64,000 bases of DNA. It comes from Sphaerisporangium flaviroseum (GTDB lineage Bacteria; Actinomycetota; Actinomycetes; Streptosporangiales; Streptosporangiaceae). A program made the position numbers and the translations under genes. How positions within the stretch are numbered: the first letter of the stretch is position 1; each line of letters begins with the position of its first letter. Below are positions 34,880 through 43,186 of the stretch, piece after piece. The notes beneath the pieces are model-generated. The model was not told the DNA's origin. It saw only the letters and a list, made by a program, of their open reading frames with translations, and searched no databases. The DNA lies in the NCBI RefSeq assembly GCF_039537005.1, contig NZ_BAAAZR010000004.1, positions 186,001 to 250,000 on the forward strand, read 5' to 3'.

Positions 34880-35899
34880 ATGAACGGGGACCGCCGCTCG
34901 GGAGCGCGACCGACCCTCGAGGCCGTCGCAGCTCGCGCCGGGGTCGGCCGCGGCACGGTCTCACGCGTCATCAACGGCTCGCCGAAGGTCAGCGAGAAGG
35001 CGCGTGAAGCGGTGCAGCAGGCGATCGAGGAGCTCGGCTACGTGCCCAACCGGGCAGCGCGCACCCTGGTCACCAGACGCACCGACACGATCGCTCTGGT
35101 CGTGTCGGAGTCGGAACAGCGCATCTTCGACGAGCCGTTCTTCGCGGGCATCATCCGCGGCATCGGCTCGTCGTTGTCCGAGACCGGGCTGCAGCTCATC
35201 CTGACGATGGCGCAGTCCTCCGACGAGCACGAGCGCCTGGAGCTCTACCTCACCGGCCAGCACGTCGACGGCGTCCTGCTGATCTCGCTGCACGGCGCCG
35301 ACCCGCTGCCCGGCCGGCTGGAGGAGATGGGCGTGCCCACCGTCCTCGGCGGCCGTCCCGTGGGGTTCACCCCCTTCAGCTACGTCGACGTGGACAACCG
35401 CGCGGGTGCCAGGCAGGCGGTCAAGTACCTGCTCGGCAGGGGCCGGCGGCAGATCGCCACCATCGCCGGCCCGCAGGACATGGGCGTGGGCGTCGACCGT
35501 CTCGCGGGCTACCGCGACGCGTTGCTGGTCACCGGCATGCCCGAGCTGGTCGTGTACGGAGACTTCCTCGAGGCCAGCGGCGTCAGCGCGATGGAGCGGC
35601 TGCTCGAGGAGCATCCTTCTCTCGACGCGGTGTTCGCCGCCTCCGACGCGATGGCCATCGGCGCCATGCGGGTGCTCAAGCGGCACGGCAAGGCCATTCC
35701 CGGCGACGTGGCGGTGATCGGCTTCGAGGACTCCGCGGTCGCCGCCCAGACGCTGCCGCCGCTCACCAGCGTCCACCAGCCCACCGAGGACATGGGCCGC
35801 CAGATGGCACAGCTCCTGGTGGCCCGCATCAACGGCGAGCGCCTGGAGCAGCCCGTCGTCATATTGGACACGTATCTCGTCGAGCGCGGCTCGGCCTGA
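34880..35899 (+). CDS. cebR: LacI-family cello-oligosaccharide repressor CebR
   Basis: 339 residues; ATG preceded by AGGAGGGGG. HTH at about 12-31 (LEAVAARAGVGRGTVSRVIN), hinge VPNRAARTLVTRR, then the effector-binding core (VDGVLLISL, VDVDNRAGARQAV, GYRDALLVTG, ASDAMAIGAMRVLKRHG). Position directly after cebEFG-bglC and exact CebR palindromes at 29703 and 29833 identify it. Known CebR proteins release DNA on binding cellobiose. The same palindrome also occurs at the NRPS promoters and the aldose epimerase, so this protein probably controls them. The gene is 28 nt after bglC and so is likely autoregulated. Confidence 0.88.
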   Translation: MNGDRRSGARPTLEAVAARAGVGRGTVSRVINGSPKVSEKAREAVQQAIEELGYVPNRAARTLVTRRTDTIALVVSESEQRIFDEPFFAGIIRGIGSSLSETGLQLILTMAQSSDEHERLELYLTGQHVDGVLLISLHGADPLPGRLEEMGVPTVLGGRPVGFTPFSYVDVDNRAGARQAVKYLLGRGRRQIATIAGPQDMGVGVDRLAGYRDALLVTGMPELVVYGDFLEASGVSAMERLLEEHPSLDAVFAASDAMAIGAMRVLKRHGKAIPGDVAVIGFEDSAVAAQTLPPLTSVHQPTEDMGRQMAQLLVARINGERLEQPVVILDTYLVERGSA

Positions 35900-35914
35900 C
35901 ACCGCCGTCCCCGC

Positions 35915-35938
35915 GGGCCCTCGCACGATCGAGGGCCC
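35915..35938 (+). terminator. Hairpin after cebR
   Basis: GGGCCCTCG (35915-35923), 6-nt loop, CGAGGGCCC (35930-35938): perfect 9-bp stem separating the ceb operon from the second beta-glucosidase. Confidence 0.6.
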
Positions 35939-35981
35939 GGGCAGCGGCATGCCCCCGCCCACCCCTCAGAAGGAGAAGACC

Positions 35982-37301
35982 GTGCCTGACCAGCGTTTCC
36001 CCGACGAGTTCGTCTGGGGCGCGGCCACGTCCGCGTACCAGATCGAGGGCGCCACCGAGGAGGACGGGCGTGGGGTGTCCGTCTGGGACACCTTCGCCGC
36101 CGTCCCGGGCAACGTGAAGAACGGGGACACCGGGACGCCTGCCGCCGACCACTACCACCGGCTCGGCGAGGACCTCGGCCTGATGACGTCCCTCGGGCTG
36201 CGGGGCTACCGCTTCTCCATCGCCTGGCCGCGCGTCCAGCCGACCGGCGCCGGCCGGCCCGACCAGCGGGGGATCGACTTCTACCGCCGCCTGGTGGAAG
36301 GGCTGAGAGAGCGCGGCATCCACCCCATGGCCACGCTGTTCCACTGGGACCTTCCCCAGGCTTTGCAGGACGCGGGCGGCTGGGAGAACAGGGACACCGC
36401 CGAGCGGTTCGCCGAGTACGCCGAGATCATGTTCGACGCCCTGGAGATCCGCGACTGGCTGACCATCAACGAGCCCAAGACCGTGGTCGAGTGCGGGTAC
36501 CGTGCGGGCGTCCACGCGCCCGGGATCCAGGACGACGGCCGGGCGTTCGTGGCCCTTCACCACCTGCTGCTCGGCCACGGGCTCGCCTCGCGCGTCCTGC
36601 ACGACCGCCACCCCGGGCGCCGTATCGGTCCCGCGCTCAACCTGCATCCGACCTACGCCGCCGACGGCGCCCCCGAGACGGCGAAGGCGGTCTGGCACCA
36701 GGACGGCCTGGAGAACCGGCTGTACCTCGACCCGATCTTCACCGGCGCCTATCCCGAGGACACGCTGGCGTGGATCGCCGAGCGCAGCCCGATGAAGGAC
36801 CACATCCGCGACGGGGACCTGGCCACGATCAGCGAGCCCGTCGACGTGCTCGGCGTGCAGTACTACAACCCGAACTTCCTGGACGCCGAGGGCAACCGCG
36901 TGCTGAAGCACCCCACCGCGCAGCTCGACTGGCTGGAGATCTACCCGAGGGGCCTGTACGACACCCTGACCAGGCTGAGGTCCGACTACCCCGAGGTGCC
37001 GATCGTGGTCACCGAGAACGGCGTGCCCGCGCCCGACGAGGTCGGACCGGACGGCACGGTCGACGACGGCGGGCGCATCACCTTCCTGCGCGACCACCTG
37101 GCCGCCGTCAGGGACGCCCTGGCGGAGGGCGTCCCTGTGGAGGGGTACTACGTCTGGTCCCTGCTGGACAACTTCGAATGGGCCGAGGGCTACAGCGCCC
37201 GCTTCGGCATCGTCCACGTCGACTACGCCACCCAGAAGAGAACCCTCAAGAACAGCGCCCTGTGGTACCGCGACGTGATCGCCACCGGCCGCCTCGGCTG
37301 A
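35982..37301 (+). CDS. Second GH1 beta-glucosidase
   Basis: 439 residues from the GTG at 35982 with AAGGAG six bases upstream. FVWGAATSAYQIEGATEEDGRG, acid/base Glu164 in TINEPKT, nucleophile Glu345 in VTENGVP, YYVWSLLDNFEWAEGYSARFG. No signal peptide, so it is cytosolic. It shares the fold and many motifs with bglC but is clearly diverged, not a recent copy. No CebR box lies in the 82 nt behind cebR, so it is either read through from the ceb operon or constitutive. A different aglycone or chain-length preference from BglC is likely. It lies between ceb and the NRPS cluster, convergent with mbtH. Confidence 0.9.
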   Translation: MPDQRFPDEFVWGAATSAYQIEGATEEDGRGVSVWDTFAAVPGNVKNGDTGTPAADHYHRLGEDLGLMTSLGLRGYRFSIAWPRVQPTGAGRPDQRGIDFYRRLVEGLRERGIHPMATLFHWDLPQALQDAGGWENRDTAERFAEYAEIMFDALEIRDWLTINEPKTVVECGYRAGVHAPGIQDDGRAFVALHHLLLGHGLASRVLHDRHPGRRIGPALNLHPTYAADGAPETAKAVWHQDGLENRLYLDPIFTGAYPEDTLAWIAERSPMKDHIRDGDLATISEPVDVLGVQYYNPNFLDAEGNRVLKHPTAQLDWLEIYPRGLYDTLTRLRSDYPEVPIVVTENGVPAPDEVGPDGTVDDGGRITFLRDHLAAVRDALAEGVPVEGYYVWSLLDNFEWAEGYSARFGIVHVDYATQKRTLKNSALWYRDVIATGRLG

Positions 37302-37390
37302 CCGTGTGGCCCGGAACGGAGGCCCGGCGCGCGATGAGGACGACGGCGGTCCGGGCCCGCGCACGGTGAGGACCACGACGGTCCGGGCCG

Positions 37391-37582
37391 TCAGCGAGGG
37401 CCGGGCGTTCTCGCACTGAGGGGACGCATGTCGGTCCAGACCTCCTCGATGTGGGCGAGGCACTCCTCCCGGGTGCCCTCGAACCCGTCGGGGCGCCAGC
37501 CCGCGGGGGTCTCACCGTCCACCGGCCAGAGGGAGTACTGCTCCTCGCCGTTGACGACGACGCGGTACCGGGCTTCTGTCAC
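37391..37582 (-). CDS. MbtH-like protein
   Basis: 63 residues, a family of about 60-70. Contains the invariant pattern N-x-E-x-Q-Y-S-L-W with P-x-G-W and the EECLAHIEEVWTDMRP end. MbtH proteins bind NRPS adenylation domains and are needed for their folding or activity. GTG start overlaps the NRPS stop, with AAGGAG at ideal spacing inside the NRPS 3' end, so stoichiometric co-translation with the synthetase is expected. Last gene of the minus-strand NRPS operon. Confidence 0.93.
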   Translation of the reverse strand: MTEARYRVVVNGEEQYSLWPVDGETPAGWRPDGFEGTREECLAHIEEVWTDMRPLSARTPGPR

Positions 37583-40500
37583 GATGGCTCCTTGATCGAT
37601 GGTGTTCGACTGGGTGCGTTCGATTCCGTACGGCCGCGCAGTGCCTCGACGCCGACCAGATCGTCGGGAAGCGCGTCCGGGACGACGTCATCGAAGCGGG
37701 CCAGCGCCTTCACCCGCATCGCCACCAGCACCGTCACCGTCATGGCCAGGGCGAAGCAGACGTACATGAGGCCGATGCCGCGTCCGGGGCCGGTGCCCAG
37801 CAGGGTGCCCACGGTGCCGGCCAGCGGGCCGTCGTGGGCCAGCAGCGGCTCGAACAGCGCCGTCCCGTACGGGGCCACCAGGCCGAAGCCGATGGGCAGG
37901 GTGGACCAGGCGACCAGCGTGTTCAGGGCGATCACCCTGCCGTGGAACCGCTGGGGCACCTTCACCTGGATGATCGTGGCGTAGACGCCGTTGAGGAGGG
38001 TGAGCCACAACGACATACCGAAGGCCCCGGCGCCGATCACGACGAGGTCGTTCCGCAGGCCGGTGACCAGGCAGAAGACCGACAGGGCGAGCGTGGCGAG
38101 CAGCACGCCGCGCAGGCGCCTGCGGCGCGGGCCTCCCCACACGGTCATGGCCAGGCCGCCCAGCAGCACCCCGAGACCGCCCGCGAAGGCGACCCGGCCG
38201 ACGTCCGCCAGCGTGGCGAACGACAGCACCAGGGGCGAGATCATCAGGAACAGCGGCGAGAGGAAGATGTTGAGCACGGCGAAGAACACCAGCATCGAGC
38301 GGAACGACCGGTTCCCCCACGAGTGGCGGAAGCCGTTCGCCATCTCGGTGACCACGGACTCGCGCCGCCTCCACGCCATCGAGGAGGGGAACCTGACGAG
38401 CGTCACGCTCAGGATCGCCACGGCGTAGCTGACCACGTCGATGACGAGGATGCCGGCCAGGCCGATCGTGGCCATCAACCCGGCGGCGGCCAGGGGGACG
38501 ATCAGCTGCGAGGTGCCGACGACCATCTGCACCACGCCGTTGGCGTGCCCGAGATACCGCTTGGGCACCAGTTGCGGGATCGCGGAGCCGTAGGCCAGCC
38601 GCTGGAAGGTGAGCGCGACCGACAGGCACACCAGGAGCGGGTAGATGTGCCAGATCTCCAGGGTGCCGGTCCAGAGCAGCGTGCCGAGGACCGCCTGCGT
38701 GGAGCCCGCGGCGATGTCGCCCGCCAGCATCACCCGGCGGCGGTCGGACCTGTCGACGATGGCACCGGCGAGCGGTGACACCAGCATGCCGGGCACCAGG
38801 CCGAGCACGGCGAACAGGGCGAAGTTCGCCAGCGAGCCGGTGGTGAGGTAGATCCAGATCGGGATCGCGAACTCCGTCAGCGCCGATCCGGTGATCGACA
38901 CGAGCTGCCCCGCGGCGACGACCCCGAACCGCCGCATACTCGGCCTCGGCCCAGGCACGGCGGTGGACGGACCGGGCACGCCGGGAGCGGCAGTGAACGG
39001 GCCCGGAGGGGCGGTGGACGAGCCGGGTGTGGTGGTGGACGAGCCGGAAGCGGCAGTGAACGGGCCCGGAGCGGTGGTGGATGAGCCGGGTGCGGTGGTG
39101 GAGACGTCGTGCAGCCACCAGGTGGAGTCCTCGCGGCGCAGGTACGGCCCGGTGTCGCCGCCGGCGACGGCCGGGTGGATCTCGGTGAGGATCGTCGCCA
39201 GCTCCTGCGCCCGATATTTCAGGAAGAAGTGGCCTGCTTCGTCCAGGACGACCAGGGCGGTGGAGTCCGTGACGCAATGCCACTCGCGGAACCGTTCCTG
39301 GTAGAACTCGGTCGCGGGATCGCGTTCCCCCACGACCGCGATCACCGGAGCCGCGAACGGCGGCGTCCGCTCCTCGAACAGCCGGCCGAAGTACCGTTCC
39401 GCCTCGCGCGTGCCCTGCCGCCGGTTGCGGATGACTAGCCTCAGCTGCTCCGGATCGATCTCCTCGACGTCCATGCCCGCCGCCGTGAGCGCGTTGGCCA
39501 TCGCCTGGTCGCCGCGGAGGCGCTCCATCCAGTCCGGCACCCGCGCCAGGATCCCCTTGGGCCGGGCGAAGGGGAAGATGCCTCCGAGGTAGACGGCCTC
39601 GACCGTGCGCCCCACGGCCTCCAGGTGGCGGACGATCTCCGTCGCGAGCATCACCCCGAGCCCGCAGTGCCCGTACACGACCAGCGGGCCCTCGTCCACC
39701 GTGGCGAGGATCTCCTGGACGCACCCGGCGGCCACCTCGGCGAGGGGCCGGGGCTCCTCCCCCAGCTCGTGGCCGGGGACCGCGATCGAGTACAGCGCCC
39801 AGTCAGGCGGCAGCGCGTCGGCCAGATGCTTGTAGATGACCGCGCTCCCCCCTCCGTACGGCGCGCACACCAGGGTCGCGGTCGTACGGCGGGCGGGGGT
39901 GAGGCGGTGCAGGAGCTTGCGTGGCCCGTCGTCGCCCACCCGCATCAGCCGCGCCAGCGCGCGTACGGTGGAGTGCCCGAACAGGTCCATGATCGTGACC
40001 GGATGGCCGCCCAGTGCCCGGAGCCGGGCGATCACCTGCATCGCGAGCAGCGAGTGCCCTCCGAGGTCGAAGAAGTCGTCCAGCGCGCCGACGCGGTCCA
40101 GGCCGAGCACCGCCGCCCAGACCTCCGCGACGGCCTCCTCCAGCGGGGTCCGCGGCGGGACGTACCCCGCCTCCTGGTCGGGCCGCTCGTCGTCCGGCTC
40201 GGGCAGTGCGGCCCTGTCGACCTTGCCGTGGGACTTGAGCGGCACCGAGTCCAGCCACACGTACCTGGCAGGGACCATGTAGTCCGGCAGCCGTTCCCGG
40301 ATCCAGCTCCGCAGCTCGCCGACGCCCGGCCGCGTGCCCGTGGCGACGAGGTAGGCGACCAGGCCCCGGCCGCGCAGGTCCACCACGGCCTGGGCGACCG
40401 CCGGGTGCTCCTGGAGCAGGGTCTCGATCTCGCCCAGCTCGACCCGGTAGCCGCGCACCTTCACCTGCAGGTCGCGGCGGCCGAGGAACTGCAGGTTCCC

Positions 40501-43131
40501 GTCGGGAAGCCAGCGTCCGAGGTCCCCGGTTCGGTACATGCGCGCGCCCGGCTCGCCGTACGGGTCGGGCGGGAACCGTTCGGCCGTCAGCGCGGGCCGC
40601 CCGAGGTAGCCGCGCGCGAGCCGCTCGCCGCCCAGGCAGATCTCCCCCGGCACCCCGACGGGGACGGGACGCAGGTGCTCGTCGAGCACGTACACCCGGG
40701 CGCCCGGCAGCGGCCGGCCGATCGGCAGCGCGGGCGCCACGTCGGGGACGCCGGGGTCGACGCGCAGGGTCGTGACCCCCACCGTGGCCTCGGTGGGGCC
40801 GTAGTGGTTGACCACCGCGCACCCGCCCGGCCGCACGAGTTCCTTGGCCCACGCCCAGGGCGAGGCCTCGCCGCCGAGGACGAGCAGGCGCCGGGGCAGC
40901 AGCTCGCGCGGGCCCGCCTCGGTGAGCAGGGCGGCGAGGTGCGACGGGGTGATCTTCAAGTAGTCGATTCCGGCCCTGGCGAAGTAGGCGGCGAGGTCGG
41001 GCGCGGCCGTGCGGGACGGGATGAGGTGGAGCGTGCCACCGGTCATCAGGGACAGGTAGAAGACGGTGACGCCGAAGTCGAAGGCGAGCGACTGGAGCAG
41101 CGCGAAGACGCCCCCGGGCTCCTGCCCGGCGTGGCCGGTGAACCGCTCGCGCACGCCGGACAGGTAGAGCAGCACCTCGCGATGCTGCACGGCGACGCCC
41201 TTGGGCTTTCCCGTGGTGCCCGAGGTGTAGATGACGTAGGCCAGGTTGCGGCCGGTGACGCCGGTCTCCACCGGCCCGGGAGCCACCCGGTCGAGGACGC
41301 CGGTGTCCAGGTCGACGGTGGTCAGCTCGCGTGGCAGCCTGTCACGCGGTCCGGTGCCGGTGACCGCCACCCGCACCCCCGCGTCGGCCACCGCGTACGC
41401 CAGCCGCTCCTCGGGATGCTCGGGGTCGAGCGGCACGTACGCCCCGCCCGCCTTCAGCACGCCGACGACGGCGACGGCCAGCTCGGCCGACTGTTCCAGG
41501 CAGATCGCCACCCGCTCGTCGGGCCGCACTCCCAGGCCCACCAGGTGGCGGGCCAGCCTGTCGGACCGCTCGTCCAGCTCGGCGTAGGTGAGGGAGGTCT
41601 CGCCGTACACCACGGCGACGGCGCCGGGCGTGCGCGCCGCCTGGGCGGTGACGAGCCGGTGCAGCAGCTCGCACGCGGGCGGCTCCGCGCCGGGTGAGCT
41701 CGCGAACTCCAGCGCCCGGCCGTACGCGAGCGGGATCCGGGAGATCGGGACTCCGGGGTCGGCGACGGCCGAGCGGAGCAGGTCCTCGAAGTGACCGGCC
41801 ATCCGCGCGACGGTCTCCCGGAAGAACAGAGAGGTGTTGAAGGTGAAATTTCCCCATAAACCGCCGTCTGGGGTGTCGGTCAGGTACAGGGCCAGGTCGA
41901 ACCGGGTGATGGCCGTCTCGAAGGAGAAGGGGGTCATCGAGAAGCCGGGCGGCGGCTCCGGCGCCTTCCCGTCCTTTCCCCGGAAGTTCTGCAATGCCAG
42001 CAGCACCTGGAAGACCGGTGAGCGGCTGACGTCACGCTCGACCGCCAGCTCGTTCACCATCTGGTCGAAGGGCAGCTCCTGATGGGCGTAGGCGTCGAGC
42101 GCCGTCTCCCGGCAGCGGCCGAGCAGCTCGGCGAAGGTGGGGTCGCCGGACAGGTCGGCGCGCATCGGGAGCGTGTTCACGAACACTCCCACCACCGCCT
42201 CCAGCTCCGGAAGCGCGCGCCCGCTGATCGGCGAGCCGACCGCGAAGTCCGTCGCACCGGAGTAGCGCCCCAGCAGCACCTGGAAGGCGGCCATCAGGGT
42301 CATGTACGGCGTGGCCCCGTGGGCGTCACCGAGGCGCACGATCGACGAGACCAGCTCGGCGTCGAGAGGGAAGCCGTGCTCGGCGCCGTCGAACCGCTGC
42401 GTCGCCGGGCGCGGCAGGTCGGCGGGCAGTTCGAGCGGGGCCAGCCCGGACAGCCGCCCCTTCCAGTAGGTGACGTCGCGATCGTGGCCCGGCGATCCGG
42501 TCCGCGCGCGCTGCCAGATCGCGTAGTCGCCGTACTGCACGGGAAGCGGGGGGAGCGCGCCGGGACGGCCGGACCGGTGGTCGTCGTGCAGCGTGAGGAT
42601 CTCGCGGATCAGGATGTCGCACGACCAGCCGTCGGTCACGGCGTGGTGCATGGTGAGCAGGAGCACGTGGTCGCGCGGGCCGATCCGCACCAGCAGAGCG
42701 CGGAGAAGCGGCCCGTTCTCCAGGTCGAACGGACGGGCGATCTCCTCGTGGACCAGTTCCCTTGCCCGTTCCTCGTCCCCGGCCTCGGCGACACGGAGCC
42801 GGACGCGGGACTCGTCGTCCACGACGACCTCGGGCCGCCCGTCGTGGGTGGTGAGGAAGCGGGTGCGCAGGCTCTCGTGGCGGGCCACCACGTCGGTGAG
42901 CGCCCGGATGAGGCAGGACTCGTCCAGGTCACCGGTCAGCCGCACGGAGAAGGGCACGACGTAGGCGGCCGTGCCGGGCACGTACTGCTCCAGGAACCAG
43001 AACCGCTCCTGGGCATGCGAGAGCGGCGGAGCGATGTTGGACGGGCGCGCGGGGATGGTCGGCACGGCCGCGCGCCGGCGCAGTCGCCGCGCCAGCAGCG
43101 CCTGCTTGGCGGCCGACAGCTCCGTGGTCAT
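37579..43131 (-). CDS. NRPS C-A-T-TE fused to an MFS exporter
   Basis: 1850 residues from the ATG at 43131 (GGAGG just upstream). Condensation ~30-450 (MHHAVTDGW), adenylation ~490-985 (YTSGTTGKPKG; hand-read 10-residue code DFTKVGHVGK, close to Asp codes), carrier with phosphopantetheine Ser1027 in DLGGHSLLA, thioesterase ~1090-1330. The thioesterase elbow is GHCGLG, so the nucleophile is Cys1156 instead of Ser, with Asp in VVGERD and His in DEAGHFF. A repetitive Pro/Ser/Thr/Gly linker (~1338-1398) joins a full 12-helix MFS (1399-1850). It is the last module: it adds residue three, releases the peptide and may export it. An internal ATG at 38937 behind GAGG could also give free MFS. Confidence 0.9.
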   Translation of the reverse strand: MTTELSAAKQALLARRLRRRAAVPTIPARPSNIAPPLSHAQERFWFLEQYVPGTAAYVVPFSVRLTGDLDESCLIRALTDVVARHESLRTRFLTTHDGRPEVVVDDESRVRLRVAEAGDEERARELVHEEIARPFDLENGPLLRALLVRIGPRDHVLLLTMHHAVTDGWSCDILIREILTLHDDHRSGRPGALPPLPVQYGDYAIWQRARTGSPGHDRDVTYWKGRLSGLAPLELPADLPRPATQRFDGAEHGFPLDAELVSSIVRLGDAHGATPYMTLMAAFQVLLGRYSGATDFAVGSPISGRALPELEAVVGVFVNTLPMRADLSGDPTFAELLGRCRETALDAYAHQELPFDQMVNELAVERDVSRSPVFQVLLALQNFRGKDGKAPEPPPGFSMTPFSFETAITRFDLALYLTDTPDGGLWGNFTFNTSLFFRETVARMAGHFEDLLRSAVADPGVPISRIPLAYGRALEFASSPGAEPPACELLHRLVTAQAARTPGAVAVVYGETSLTYAELDERSDRLARHLVGLGVRPDERVAICLEQSAELAVAVVGVLKAGGAYVPLDPEHPEERLAYAVADAGVRVAVTGTGPRDRLPRELTTVDLDTGVLDRVAPGPVETGVTGRNLAYVIYTSGTTGKPKGVAVQHREVLLYLSGVRERFTGHAGQEPGGVFALLQSLAFDFGVTVFYLSLMTGGTLHLIPSRTAAPDLAAYFARAGIDYLKITPSHLAALLTEAGPRELLPRRLLVLGGEASPWAWAKELVRPGGCAVVNHYGPTEATVGVTTLRVDPGVPDVAPALPIGRPLPGARVYVLDEHLRPVPVGVPGEICLGGERLARGYLGRPALTAERFPPDPYGEPGARMYRTGDLGRWLPDGNLQFLGRRDLQVKVRGYRVELGEIETLLQEHPAVAQAVVDLRGRGLVAYLVATGTRPGVGELRSWIRERLPDYMVPARYVWLDSVPLKSHGKVDRAALPEPDDERPDQEAGYVPPRTPLEEAVAEVWAAVLGLDRVGALDDFFDLGGHSLLAMQVIARLRALGGHPVTIMDLFGHSTVRALARLMRVGDDGPRKLLHRLTPARRTTATLVCAPYGGGSAVIYKHLADALPPDWALYSIAVPGHELGEEPRPLAEVAAGCVQEILATVDEGPLVVYGHCGLGVMLATEIVRHLEAVGRTVEAVYLGGIFPFARPKGILARVPDWMERLRGDQAMANALTAAGMDVEEIDPEQLRLVIRNRRQGTREAERYFGRLFEERTPPFAAPVIAVVGERDPATEFYQERFREWHCVTDSTALVVLDEAGHFFLKYRAQELATILTEIHPAVAGGDTGPYLRREDSTWWLHDVSTTAPGSSTTAPGPFTAASGSSTTTPGSSTAPPGPFTAAPGVPGPSTAVPGPRPSMRRFGVVAAGQLVSITGSALTEFAIPIWIYLTTGSLANFALFAVLGLVPGMLVSPLAGAIVDRSDRRRVMLAGDIAAGSTQAVLGTLLWTGTLEIWHIYPLLVCLSVALTFQRLAYGSAIPQLVPKRYLGHANGVVQMVVGTSQLIVPLAAAGLMATIGLAGILVIDVVSYAVAILSVTLVRFPSSMAWRRRESVVTEMANGFRHSWGNRSFRSMLVFFAVLNIFLSPLFLMISPLVLSFATLADVGRVAFAGGLGVLLGGLAMTVWGGPRRRRLRGVLLATLALSVFCLVTGLRNDLVVIGAGAFGMSLWLTLLNGVYATIIQVKVPQRFHGRVIALNTLVAWSTLPIGFGLVAPYGTALFEPLLAHDGPLAGTVGTLLGTGPGRGIGLMYVCFALAMTVTVLVAMRVKALARFDDVVPDALPDDLVGVEALRGRTESNAPSRTPSIKEPS
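38950..39102 (-). repeat. Repetitive Pro/Ser/Thr linker between TE and MFS
   Basis: Degenerate units of the type APGSSTTAPGPFTAA recur four to five times over about 50 residues. They form a flexible tether between the soluble NRPS part and the membrane transporter. Confidence 0.75.
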
Positions 43132-43186
43132 GGCGCCTCCTGAGGAGCTGGTCTCGGCCGCGTCCACCAACGCGGTCCCGGCGGGA

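Noticed and set aside
37302..37390. Possible terminator with GGCCCGGA/TCCGGGCC arms and a short direct repeat GACGG-TCCGGGCC
   Set aside because: Arms are separated by about 40 nt with competing pairings; no single convincing hairpin.
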